The notes under the pieces: generated by a model
The model's input: only the letters and a program-made list of their open reading frames with translations
Database searches by the model: none
What the model was told of the DNA's origin: nothing
Part shown: one piece after another, positions 1-7,606 of the stretch
How positions within the stretch are numbered: position 1 is the first letter of the stretch
Layout of the letters: every line of letters begins with the position of its first letter
Program-made: the position numbers and the translations under genes
Source: an uncultured Collinsella sp.
GTDB lineage: Bacteria > Actinomycetota > Coriobacteriia > Coriobacteriales > Coriobacteriaceae
Direction: 5' to 3'
DNA: 18,264 nucleotides
Assembly (NCBI GenBank): GCA_900552185.1
Contig: URYT01000015.1
Location: forward strand, 1 to 18,264

Positions 1-2
1 GA

Positions 3-1463
3 TTAATGGATGGAAACGGATGTTCTATCGGGACACACATTTTGTCCTATAAGCCACATCTCAGGAGCCTTGGCTACGGTCTCGGTCTCTGCCGCAAGTG
101 GGCGGTTGTCGATGCGGCGGCCCAAGCGGTCGAGCTTCACGAGGAGCCATTCAATGGGATTCGGCCCTGTGCCTTCCTCGTCGGCAACCAGGTCCATGAC
201 GGCGACCTTGGTGCCGTCCTGCTTGAGCGTAACGCTGCCTACCTTGTCGCCAACATGCACCGTGCCCGAAAGGTCATCGTAGCTAACTTTTTCGGTCACT
301 TCGCCGGCGAGTGAGAACACCGTTGCCTGTGCGGCGGGGTCGGCGAGCGTGGCGTCGATCGTCTTGTCCGTCCAATCTGTCTGGCTAATGCGTGCCATGA
401 GCGGGTTGCCGTTGGCGGTCTTTTCCTGCGTGTTGGCGATCGCGACCGTGACCTTGTGGCCGTAGTACCAATTGGCAAGGGTTGCGGTATCGGTAAAGCG
501 CTGGTCGGTGGTGGTGGAGTTCAAAACGACGGTGTAGATCTCGTCGCCGTCGCGGTTGTAGGCGCTCGTAAAGCAATAGCCCGCGTCGTCGGTGGTGCCG
601 GTCTTGCCGCCGATGTTGCCATCTTGGCCCAGCAAATAGTTATGCGTGTCCATGGAATGCGAATGGTCGGCGCCGTCGGCGCCCGTGACCTCGATCCAGG
701 AATCCTCGCTCGCTACGACCTCGCGGATCGTGTCGTTTTTCATGGCCTCCTGCATCATCAGCGCTACGTCGTGTGCGGTTGAGTGCATATCGCCAGCCCA
801 CTCATCAAAGTCCAGACCGTGTGGGTTCTCAAAGACCGTGCCGGTGCAGCCGAGCTTCTTAGCGCGCTCGTTCATGGCCTTCACAAATGTGGCCTCGGCG
901 TCTTTGGTCTTAGGGTCGATCTTCTTGCCCACATATTCGGCGAGCACGATGGCGGCGTCGTTGCCCGAGGGAATCATCAGGCCACGCAGTGCCTGCTCAA
1001 CGGTAAGCTCGTCGCCTTCGAGCAAGCCGGCGGTCGAATTACCCACGGTGGCTGCGGCGTTGCTCACCGTGACCCTCTCGTCCATTTTGCAATTCTCGAC
1101 GGTTAGGATTGCGGTCATGACCTTGGTGATCGAGGCGATTTTGACCTGCTCATCGGCGCCGCGCCCATAGTAGACGGTGCCGTCTTTGCCCATGACGAGG
1201 GCATTGGTCGCATCGATATCGGGCAGGTTTTCGGCCGTGATGCCGCGCGCATCGGCGGTTTTGCCGCAAACATTGTCGGTCGTAAGCACTTGGGCGCCGG
1301 CGACGGTGGGCACGCCAGCGGCAAGGGCGATAGCGCAGACAAAGCCGGCGGCAAGCTGGGCTGAGCGCTTTGCAAAAGAGGTGAGGGACTTCACGGATTT
1401 CGCTTTCGACGGGATGGTCTCTTCTGGAACAAGAGTATATCGTTTGCCGGCGTCGGCGATCAT
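3..1463 (-). CDS. dacA: Secreted D-alanyl-D-alanine carboxypeptidase (peptidase S11, PBP5-like)
   Basis: Removes the terminal D-Ala from peptidoglycan pentapeptides outside the membrane, which sets how many donor stems remain for cross-linking. All three penicillin-binding motifs are visible: SITK (Ser111 and Lys114, counted from the ATG at 1463), SGN (166-168) and KTG (287-289). The N-terminus has a signal peptide: a basic stretch ending KR, a hydrophobic core FVCAIALAAGV, and an AGA-like cleavage site. A beta-rich C-terminal domain of PBP5 type follows, and the last residues include a possible amphipathic anchor (IEWLLVKLDRLGRRI). The stop is TAA at 3-5, so the gene is complete. The start is uncertain: the ATG at 1463 has no Shine-Dalgarno, while a GTG at 1394 has a GAAAG 8 bases upstream and would begin directly with the n-region of the signal peptide. 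It is divergent from the VanR-like gene, which suggests co-regulation. Family assignment is firm; the symbol is by analogy. Confidence 0.9.
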   Translation of the reverse strand: MIADAGKRYTLVPEETIPSKAKSVKSLTSFAKRSAQLAAGFVCAIALAAGVPTVAGAQVLTTDNVCGKTADARGITAENLPDIDATNALVMGKDGTVYYGRGADEQVKIASITKVMTAILTVENCKMDERVTVSNAAATVGNSTAGLLEGDELTVEQALRGLMIPSGNDAAIVLAEYVGKKIDPKTKDAEATFVKAMNERAKKLGCTGTVFENPHGLDFDEWAGDMHSTAHDVALMMQEAMKNDTIREVVASEDSWIEVTGADGADHSHSMDTHNYLLGQDGNIGGKTGTTDDAGYCFTSAYNRDGDEIYTVVLNSTTTDQRFTDTATLANWYYGHKVTVAIANTQEKTANGNPLMARISQTDWTDKTIDATLADPAAQATVFSLAGEVTEKVSYDDLSGTVHVGDKVGSVTLKQDGTKVAVMDLVADEEGTGPNPIEWLLVKLDRLGRRIDNRPLAAETETVAKAPEMWLIGQNVCPDRTSVSIH

Positions 1464-1510
1464 CGCGTGCGTGCGTGGCCCACATCCGCGCCCGAACGGG
1501 CACAAGGGTG

Positions 1511-1526
1511 CTTAAGGCCGACTTAA
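1511..1526. promoter_or_regulatory. Candidate OmpR-family operator, CTTAA direct repeat with 11-bp period
   Basis: CTTAA occurs at 1511-1515 and again at 1522-1526; on the minus strand this reads TTAAG-N6-TTAAG. OmpR/PhoB-type regulators bind as head-to-tail dimers to half-sites about one helical turn apart, and this spacing fits. The site lies between the divergent carboxypeptidase and VanR-like genes. That the neighbouring regulator binds it is inference. Confidence 0.4.
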
Positions 1527-1591
1527 TCACCCGCGCTTGTTGTGTGTGGCGGGCGCCGCCTCGGGCATAATGGAGCGCGAGAGGAGCACGC

Positions 1592-2287
1592 ATGAACGAG
1601 CGCATTTTGGTAGTTGATGACGAAAAGGCCATCGCCGACTTGGTTGGTATCTACCTTACAAAAGAGGGCTTTGATGTCCAGATTGCCTATAGCGGGGCCG
1701 ATGCTGCCAAGGCAATCTTGGAGCAGGAGTTCGATCTGGCGCTGCTGGATGTCATGCTGCCCGATATCGATGGCTTTGAGCTGCTGCGTACGATCCGTTC
1801 CAGCCATACCTATCCCGTGATCATGCTGACGGCGCGCGATGCCCAGCAAGACAAGATCGAGGGCCTTTCGCTTGGCGCGGACGATTACGTGGTTAAGCCG
1901 TTTCGTCCTCTGGAGCTCATCGCGCGCGTGCACGCTCAGCTTCGCCGCTACACCAGCTACGGTAGCCGCGCACAGGCGGCCGAGTCGCCGACCCTCCAGC
2001 TCGACGGCTTGGAGATCAACCGCGATGCTCGTTCCGTAACGGTGGACGGTGCACCGGTACGCCTCACACCCACCGAGTATTCAATCTTGCTGTATCTGGT
2101 CGAGCATCGCGGCAGCGTGGTGGCCGTGGAGGACCTGTTCCGCGCGGTGTGGAGCGAGGATTTTATGCCCGGCTCCAACAATACGGTGATGGTGCACATT
2201 CGCCACTTGCGCGAAAAAATCGGCGACGACGCACAAAAGCCACGCTTTATCAAAAACGTCTGGGGCGTCGGCTACATCATCGAATAA
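1592..2287 (+). CDS. OmpR-family response regulator, VanR-like
   Basis: DNA-binding response regulator of a two-component system. The receiver domain (about 4-116) has the acidic pocket (DDE at 9-11), phospho-acceptor Asp53 in LLDVMLPD, Thr80 and Lys102. The effector is a winged helix (about 132-230) with the typical VWGVGYIIE ending. The stretch from TYPVIMLTARD through VVKPFRPLELIARV to AQLRRY closely resembles VanR of vancomycin-resistance clusters. AGAGGAG sits 7-8 bases before the ATG. The cognate VanS-like kinase starts 26 bp downstream, so the two are probably one operon. No vanH, vanA or vanX gene is present, so a cell-wall homeostasis role, perhaps on the divergent carboxypeptidase, is more likely than glycopeptide resistance. 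The family is certain; the target is inferred. Confidence 0.92.
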   Translation: MNERILVVDDEKAIADLVGIYLTKEGFDVQIAYSGADAAKAILEQEFDLALLDVMLPDIDGFELLRTIRSSHTYPVIMLTARDAQQDKIEGLSLGADDYVVKPFRPLELIARVHAQLRRYTSYGSRAQAAESPTLQLDGLEINRDARSVTVDGAPVRLTPTEYSILLYLVEHRGSVVAVEDLFRAVWSEDFMPGSNNTVMVHIRHLREKIGDDAQKPRFIKNVWGVGYIIE

Positions 2288-2313
2288 CGCTTTTCGCTTG
2301 TGAGGATCTTGAT

Positions 2314-3552
2314 ATGACAAAAGACGATAGGCAAGCGTTCGAGGTGCCCGATCGGCTCTTTGAATACGTGAGGTCGGTCGTCGACAACCGCGCGCTTGCA
2401 ACGGTGCTGCTCTTTTTGCTGAGCCTGCTGCTGATTGGCATCGACAACATCGCCGGAATCTTGACGGTGCTGCTTGCTGGCTTTTTGCTGATCGATCGAT
2501 TTGAGATCGTGCGCCGCTGCATGGTGATTGGCGGCGCCGCGTGGGCCATGACGTTGGCGATTGGCGCCATGGCGCTCGGCGGCATCGAAGGGCCGGTGCT
2601 GTTCGATGCCGGCTTTGTATTCAACATGCTTGGCTTTGTGCTGGCGCTTGCCGCGTGCGTGCTGTTCTTGTGCGGCCGCGCCCTGTACTACCAGGGCTAC
2701 GAGCAGGGCGAGCAGCATGCCGATTGTGTGCTGGCTGTTCGTATTCAAGATCGCCTGATCGATCACCCCGACACCTGGGACAACATCGACGGCGACTTCT
2801 TGGAGGTCGAGGGCGCCCTTAACCGCGTGCGTGACCGTGAGCGCAAGGTGCAGCAAGCTCTGCGTGACGAGTCGCATCGCAAGGACGATCTGGTCACGTA
2901 CTTGGCACATGACCTACGCACCCCGCTTGCCAGTGTGGTGGGCTATCTTTCGCTGCTGCAAGAGGCTCCTGAGCTGCCGGTTGAGCAACGTGCGCACTTT
3001 ACGGGCGTGGCTCTCGACAAGGCGCACCGGCTCGATGCACTCATCGAAGAGTTCTTCGATATCACGCGCTTTGACTTCCACGATATCGTGCTCACGCGCG
3101 GCTATGTTGATCTGGGGTTGCTGCTGGCTCAGGTGGCTGACGAGTTCTATCCCATCCTCAACGAGCAACATAAGGAAGCCCAAGTTGATATTCGCGAGGA
3201 CCTGACGGTGCTCGTGGATGGCGACAAGATGGCTCGCGTGTTCAACAACATCATGAAAAACGCCGTCGCCTATAGCTATGAGGGCTCGACTATCACGATT
3301 GAGGCCAGACGCCGGGACGACGGTGGCGTGCGCGTGCGCTTTATCAATCAGGGCGATCCCATCCCTGAGGCAAAGCTCAAGGTGATCTTTGAGAAGTTCT
3401 ATCGCCTGGATGCGGCGCGTGCGACCAATCGCGGTGGTGCCGGTCTGGGCCTTGCTATTGCCAAGGAGATCATCGCGGCACACGGCGGTACCGTTGCATG
3501 TGAATCGACGCCCGAACACACGATATTCACCATCGAGCTGCCCGCCGCATAG
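2314..3552 (+). CDS. Membrane sensor histidine kinase, VanS-like catalytic part
   Basis: Partner kinase of the VanR-like regulator. The ATG at 2314 is preceded by TGAGGATC at a good distance; reading further upstream would overlap the regulator gene, so this start was chosen (412 residues). The N-terminus has about four hydrophobic segments (roughly 27-43, 46-61, 69-90, 100-123) with very short loops and no sizeable external domain, followed by a cytoplasmic linker. The DHp domain carries His199 in AHDLRTP. The ATPase domain has the N box (NNIMKN, 311-316), F box (FEKFYR, 359-364) and G2 box (GGAGLGLAIAK, 374-384). The G1 region reads INQGDPIP, lacking the canonical DxGxG, as I recall for VanS. 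The phrases from GYLSLLQEAPELPV to EEFFDITR match VanS closely. The four-helix sensor part differs from classical VanS, which has two helices and an external loop, so the signal may be membrane-borne. Confidence 0.9.
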   Translation: MTKDDRQAFEVPDRLFEYVRSVVDNRALATVLLFLLSLLLIGIDNIAGILTVLLAGFLLIDRFEIVRRCMVIGGAAWAMTLAIGAMALGGIEGPVLFDAGFVFNMLGFVLALAACVLFLCGRALYYQGYEQGEQHADCVLAVRIQDRLIDHPDTWDNIDGDFLEVEGALNRVRDRERKVQQALRDESHRKDDLVTYLAHDLRTPLASVVGYLSLLQEAPELPVEQRAHFTGVALDKAHRLDALIEEFFDITRFDFHDIVLTRGYVDLGLLLAQVADEFYPILNEQHKEAQVDIREDLTVLVDGDKMARVFNNIMKNAVAYSYEGSTITIEARRRDDGGVRVRFINQGDPIPEAKLKVIFEKFYRLDAARATNRGGAGLGLAIAKEIIAAHGGTVACESTPEHTIFTIELPAA

Positions 3553-3655
3553 TCAGCGTGCCCTTACAAACACTTGACAATGCGCTCACGTGCATATGAG
3601 CCGCGATTTCTACTATCGATACTGCTGAATTGATATCGATGTGGAGGTATGCGGT

Positions 3656-4531
3656 ATGACGGCTGCTGCGGCTGTGGAGCCCACGGAGCTTGAAGAACTC
3701 ATGAAAGCGCAGGCCGAGGCCGCGCACGAGCGCGAGGTTGGGGATGCGACTCGCCCCACGGCAGAGGATCTTGCCGCCTCGCCGACGCGCATCGATGTCG
3801 AGGGCCTCGACCTGTTCTATGGCGACCATCATGCGCTCAAGGACGTGAATATCAAGATTCGCGACAAGCAGATCACCTCGTTTATCGGGCCTTCGGGCTG
3901 CGGAAAGTCCACGTTGCTGCGCTGCTTTAACCGCATGAACGACGGCATCAAGGACTGCCGAATCGAGGGCAAGATTGCGCTCGATGGTCAAGATATCCTG
4001 GGCGATTACGACATCTGCCGTTTGCGCCAGCGCGTGGGCATGGTGTTTCAGCGCCCCAACCCGTTTCCCATGAGCATCTACGACAACGTCGCCTACGGTC
4101 CTCGCGGAATGGGAGTGCGCGACCGCGTCGTGCTCGACGAGCTGGTCGAAGACTCCCTGCGACGCGCCGCTCTGTGGGACGAGGTCAAGGACAAGCTCAA
4201 AGAATCGGGTCTGGGCCTTTCGGGCGGCCAGCAGCAGCGTCTGTGCATCGCCCGTGCGCTGGCCGTGCAGCCCGACATTCTGCTGATGGACGAACCGACC
4301 TCGGCGCTCGACCCCGTATCGACGCTGGTGGTGGAGCAGCTGGCCTGCGAGCTCAGGGAGACCTGCACGCTGGTGGTCGTTACGCACAACATGCAGCAGG
4401 CTGCGCGCATCTCCGACTCGGTCGCGTTCTTTTTGCTGGGCGAGCTGGTGGAGCATGCGCCCACTGCCCAGCTCTTCAAAAACCCGATCGATCCGCGCAC
4501 GGCGGATTATTTGACGGGCCGTTTTGGCTGA
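3656..4531 (+). CDS. pstB: Phosphate ABC transporter ATP-binding protein PstB
   Basis: ATPase subunit that powers the PstSCAB high-affinity phosphate importer at the inner face of the membrane. Motifs: Walker A GPSGCGKST (78-86), Q-loop in FQRPNPFPMS (131-140) that is diagnostic for PstB, ABC signature LSGGQQQR (188-195), Walker B ILLMDEPTS (208-216) and switch His244. The end (NPIDPRTADYLTGRFG) is typical. There is an N-terminal extension of about 45 Ala/Glu-rich residues compared with the usual 250-residue protein. The ATG at 3656 was chosen because TGGAGG lies 8-9 bases upstream; an in-frame GTG at 3641 would place that motif inside the gene. No pstS, pstC, pstA or phoU is in the window: the gene stands alone between two two-component systems, directly upstream of the PhoB-like gene. 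Confidence 0.95.
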   Translation: MTAAAAVEPTELEELMKAQAEAAHEREVGDATRPTAEDLAASPTRIDVEGLDLFYGDHHALKDVNIKIRDKQITSFIGPSGCGKSTLLRCFNRMNDGIKDCRIEGKIALDGQDILGDYDICRLRQRVGMVFQRPNPFPMSIYDNVAYGPRGMGVRDRVVLDELVEDSLRRAALWDEVKDKLKESGLGLSGGQQQRLCIARALAVQPDILLMDEPTSALDPVSTLVVEQLACELRETCTLVVVTHNMQQAARISDSVAFFLLGELVEHAPTAQLFKNPIDPRTADYLTGRFG

Positions 4532-4595
4532 TACCATCTAGTACAGGCACCTTTAGGGTTAAGATGCGGTCATGTCGGCCGCAAGGGGGTTCAAC

Positions 4596-5324
4596 ATGAT
4601 CTATTACGTCGAGGACGATGACAACATCAGGGATCTGACGGTCTATGCGCTGCGCAAGCAGGGAATCGAGGCCGAGGGCTTTTCGTGCGACGGCGAGTTT
4701 AAGGCCGCCGTGGCGCGACGGGTGCCCGATGCTGTGCTGCTCGATATCATGCTGCCCGATACCGATGGTTTGGCGATTATGCGCCGCCTCCGCGCCGACC
4801 GCCTGACGGCGACGGTGCCCATCATGATGCTTACCGCCAAGGACACCGAGCTCGACAAGGTGATGGCGCTCGATGGCGGTGCCGACGATTACCTGACTAA
4901 ACCCTTCTCGCTCATGGAGCTTGCGAGCCGCTGCCGCGCACTGCTGCGTCGCGGCGGAATGGTCAAGCAGGCGAGCGATGTGCTCAGCGTGGGCGACATC
5001 GTGCTTTCGCCCAGCCATCGCGAGGTGACCGTTGCCGGCGAGCCGCTTAAGCTCACCCTGCGCGAGTTCGACCTGCTCGAGTACCTCATGCGCAAGCCCG
5101 GCGTGGTCTTTACCCGCGAGTCGTTGCTGCAGAGCGTGTGGGGCTGGGACTTCGACGGCGGTTCGCGCACTGTTGACGTGCACGTGCAGACGCTTCGCCA
5201 AAAACTGGGCGAGCATGCCAGCGCCATCGAGACCGTGCGCGGCGTGGGCTACCGCTTGGCCGAGCCTTCTGCCGGTGATGGTGCCGAAGGTGACGTCACC
5301 GCGGCCACCGCATCGGAGGAGTAA
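4596..5324 (+). CDS. OmpR-family response regulator, PhoB/PhoP-like
   Basis: Transcription regulator with a receiver domain (about 1-118) holding the acidic cluster at 6-9, phospho-acceptor Asp50, Thr80 and Lys102, and a winged-helix domain (about 130-228) ending RGVGYRLAEP. An acidic Ala/Glu-rich tail of about 15 residues follows. The ATG at 4596 was preferred over the in-frame ATG at 4572 because the strong AAGGGGGT lies 5-6 bases before it and the fold begins at MIYYVED. It begins 64 bp after pstB and is followed 3 bp later by its kinase, whose ribosome site overlaps this gene's end. The receiver sequence (VPIMMLTAKDTELDKV) and the pstB neighbour favour a phosphate-starvation regulator. 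That is inference from context; other OmpR subfamilies cannot be excluded. Confidence 0.9.
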   Translation: MIYYVEDDDNIRDLTVYALRKQGIEAEGFSCDGEFKAAVARRVPDAVLLDIMLPDTDGLAIMRRLRADRLTATVPIMMLTAKDTELDKVMALDGGADDYLTKPFSLMELASRCRALLRRGGMVKQASDVLSVGDIVLSPSHREVTVAGEPLKLTLREFDLLEYLMRKPGVVFTRESLLQSVWGWDFDGGSRTVDVHVQTLRQKLGEHASAIETVRGVGYRLAEPSAGDGAEGDVTAATASEE

Positions 5325-5327
5325 CCC

Positions 5328-6752
5328 GTGGTCTTCGCCCCCCAGGGAAAACATACGCTGTCGCACCGCGTTTTTGTGACGATCTTTGTCTGCGCCATGG
5401 CGGTTATCGTGGCGTTTACGGTGTTGGGTGCGTTCTTTGTGCAAAACACTTTGGCGGATGCCACGAGTGCCAATCTGGCGCAGGAAACCGAGCTCATTGC
5501 TGCCGCCCTCGACGAGCAGCAGGAGCCCATCCCGTTCTTGCGTAGCCTTGATCGCGAGGACTTGCGCATCACGCTGATTAACAAGGATGGATCGGTTGCC
5601 TACGACAACGAGGCGTCGCCTTCCACACTGCCCAACCATGGCGATCGCCCCGAGGTCATCGAGGCCTTTGAGAATGGTTCGGGTTCCGCGGGGCGCGCAA
5701 GCTCTACGCTCGACGAGATTATGCTGTATCGCGCCGTCGCCCTTGATAACGGCCAGGTTGTCCGCTTGGCGCAGGCCCAGCCTGGCGTTGCAGCGATTTT
5801 GCTGTCGATGGTGGCGCCGATGCTGCTTATCGCAGCAGCGGGCGCGGTACTCTCGTTTTTTATGGCGCGCCGCGAGTCCCGTGCCATCATCGCGCCGTTG
5901 CAAGAGGTGGATTTGGACCACCCACGCCGTAGCTATGAGCACGCCTATGCCGAGATGGTCCCCATGCTTGAGCGTATCGAGTCGCAGCGCCAGGAACTCA
6001 AGCGCCAAATGGCGGTGCTAGCGGACAACGACCGTATGCGCCGCGAGTTCACGGCGAATATCACCCATGAGCTCAAGACGCCGCTTACGGCGATTTCGGG
6101 CTATGCCGAGCTCATCGCAAACGGCATGGTCGAGGGCGAGGGCGACCTGCGCAACTTTGGCGGTCGCATCTATCGTGAGGCGGGCCGCTTGGCAGCGCTT
6201 GTCAACGATATCCTTACGCTGTCTAACTTGGACGAGGCCGAGCGTGCAGCTGAGGGCGAGGCGGTGCCCATTGGGTCCACGGAGCCTATTGAGCTCTCGC
6301 GTGCCATCTACGCGGTCGAGCAGCGTCTTGAACAGGTCGCCCGTCAGGCGAATGTGACGATAAGTCATGAGACCAAGCCTGTGGTCATCGAGGGCGTGTC
6401 GCGCTTGATTGACGAGCTCATCTATAATCTGGCAAGCAACGCCATCCGCTACAATCGACCCGGCGGTACGGTTACGCTGCAGTGCGGCACCAACGACGAA
6501 GGCCATCCGTTCCTTGCGGTCGCCGACACGGGAATCGGTATCGCGCCTGAAGAACAGGGCAAGGTATTTGAGCGGTTCTATCGCGTGGACAAGAGTAGGT
6601 CCAAGGCACGCGGCGGAACCGGTCTGGGGCTTGCCATTGTCAAGCATGCGGCCCTGTATCATCACGCCACGCTCGATCTGTCGAGCGAGTTGGGCGTGGG
6701 AACCACCATTACGGTGACGTTTCCCATACAGCAGGACGAGCCATTCGCATAG
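5328..6752 (+). CDS. Membrane sensor histidine kinase, PhoR-like
   Basis: Kinase partner of the preceding regulator (474 residues). One membrane helix (about 14-38), an external domain (about 40-155), a second helix (156-180), a short linker with a predicted helix, then DHp with His247 in THELKTP. The ATPase domain shows the N box (NLASNAIRY, 367-375), G1 box DTGIGI (400-405), F box FERFYRVDKSR (414-424) and G2 box GGTGLGLAIVKH (429-440). The start is GTG at 5328, with GGAGGAG immediately upstream overlapping the regulator's stop codon, which indicates translational coupling. Membrane topology and the HELKTP and RFYRVDKSR phrases are those of the PhoR/WalK class. A phosphate-related role is suggested only by the neighbouring pstB. 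A terminator-like hairpin follows 26 bp after the stop. Confidence 0.9.
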   Translation: MVFAPQGKHTLSHRVFVTIFVCAMAVIVAFTVLGAFFVQNTLADATSANLAQETELIAAALDEQQEPIPFLRSLDREDLRITLINKDGSVAYDNEASPSTLPNHGDRPEVIEAFENGSGSAGRASSTLDEIMLYRAVALDNGQVVRLAQAQPGVAAILLSMVAPMLLIAAAGAVLSFFMARRESRAIIAPLQEVDLDHPRRSYEHAYAEMVPMLERIESQRQELKRQMAVLADNDRMRREFTANITHELKTPLTAISGYAELIANGMVEGEGDLRNFGGRIYREAGRLAALVNDILTLSNLDEAERAAEGEAVPIGSTEPIELSRAIYAVEQRLEQVARQANVTISHETKPVVIEGVSRLIDELIYNLASNAIRYNRPGGTVTLQCGTNDEGHPFLAVADTGIGIAPEEQGKVFERFYRVDKSRSKARGGTGLGLAIVKHAALYHHATLDLSSELGVGTTITVTFPIQQDEPFA

Positions 6753-6778
6753 CGATATAACATAGATATTGATGCAGA

Positions 6779-6818
6779 CGCCGCATTTGACTTTCGGGTG
6801 CGGCGTTGTTGTGCAATT
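6779..6818 (+). terminator. Probable intrinsic terminator after the PhoR-like gene
   Basis: ACGCCGCA (6779-6786) pairs perfectly with TGCGGCGT (6800-6807) around a 13-base loop. The 3' side continues TTGTTGTG, a weak T-rich tail. It separates the two-component block from the tyrosine-kinase cassette. Confidence 0.55.
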
Positions 6819-6947
6819 TTACGATTGCTTCCGACATTTTTACAGGAGAGCCTGTTTCTTATGTATAGAGTTTGGTCTCGGTAAAAAGATGCGATAACAT
6901 ACGGACAGTTTTGTCAATCCGAACTGGGGAAATGAAAGGCAAGCTGC

Positions 6948-7604
6948 ATGACCCTTCTCGAACTGTTCCAGCTGCTGAAGAAGCACCTTCAGCTGGTCAT
7001 CACCCTTCCGGTGGTCTGCGCGATCGCCATGGGCATCGTGTCCTTCGTTGCGATGGACAACACCTATACCGCGACGACGAGCATGTACATTCTCGCCAAG
7101 ACCGACGATAGCGGTCAGATGAGCTACAACGATCTCTCGGCGAGTCAGATGCTTTCCAACGATATCGCCACGCTGCTGGATAGCGATAGCGTTAAGAGCG
7201 GCGCAGCCAATGAACTGGGCCTCACCGATCTGGATGACTACAAGGTGTCTGTTTCCTCCGAGACCACCACGCGTGTCATTACGCTTTCGGTTACCGGCAC
7301 CGATGCCAAGGAGACGGCTAAGGTCGCAAAGGCCATGGCCAGCTCGGTGAGTACGGTCGCTCAGAACGTCGGCGCTGCCCAGAGCATCAACGTTATCGAC
7401 GAGGCTAAGACCCCCGAAGCCCCCAGCGGTCCCAAGCGTATGCTGTACGTTGCTGTCGCGTTCCTCGCCGGTATCTTTATCGCAGTTGCCTATGTCGTTT
7501 TGGCAGACATGCTCAATACCCGCATCCGCGGTGCCGAAGAGGCAGAAGAGCTCCTGGGCATTCCCGTTGTTGGCCGAATTCCGGCTATGAAAGGTGGTAA
7601 ATAG
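6948..7604 (+). CDS. Wzz/CpsC-like chain-length regulator and BY-kinase activator
   Basis: Membrane protein of the polysaccharide co-polymerase family (218 residues), which in Gram-positive capsule systems activates the partner tyrosine kinase and influences chain length. The short cytoplasmic N-terminus (LLELFQLLKKH) is followed by helix 1 (about 15-36), an external alpha/beta domain (37-162), the proline-bearing AKTPEAPSGPKR segment (153-164) typical just before helix 2 (about 165-187), and a cytoplasmic tail (RGAEEAEELLGIPVVGRIP) that normally contacts the kinase. GAAAGG lies 8 bases before the ATG. The kinase gene starts 2 bp after this stop. The split into separate activator and kinase is the Gram-positive arrangement. 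Confidence 0.9.
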   Translation: MTLLELFQLLKKHLQLVITLPVVCAIAMGIVSFVAMDNTYTATTSMYILAKTDDSGQMSYNDLSASQMLSNDIATLLDSDSVKSGAANELGLTDLDDYKVSVSSETTTRVITLSVTGTDAKETAKVAKAMASSVSTVAQNVGAAQSINVIDEAKTPEAPSGPKRMLYVAVAFLAGIFIAVAYVVLADMLNTRIRGAEEAEELLGIPVVGRIPAMKGGK

Positions 7605-7606
7605 GC

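Noticed and set aside
1592..3552. A vancomycin-resistance cluster.
   Set aside because: Only VanR/VanS-like regulators are present; no ligase, 2-hydroxyacid reductase or VanX-type dipeptidase lies in the window next to them.
3574..3602. A consensus TTGACA upstream of pstB as a -35 box.
   Set aside because: No acceptable -10 hexamer lies 16-18 bp downstream; the TACTAT at 3611-3616 is 31 bp away. A pstB promoter is likely somewhere here but could not be defined.
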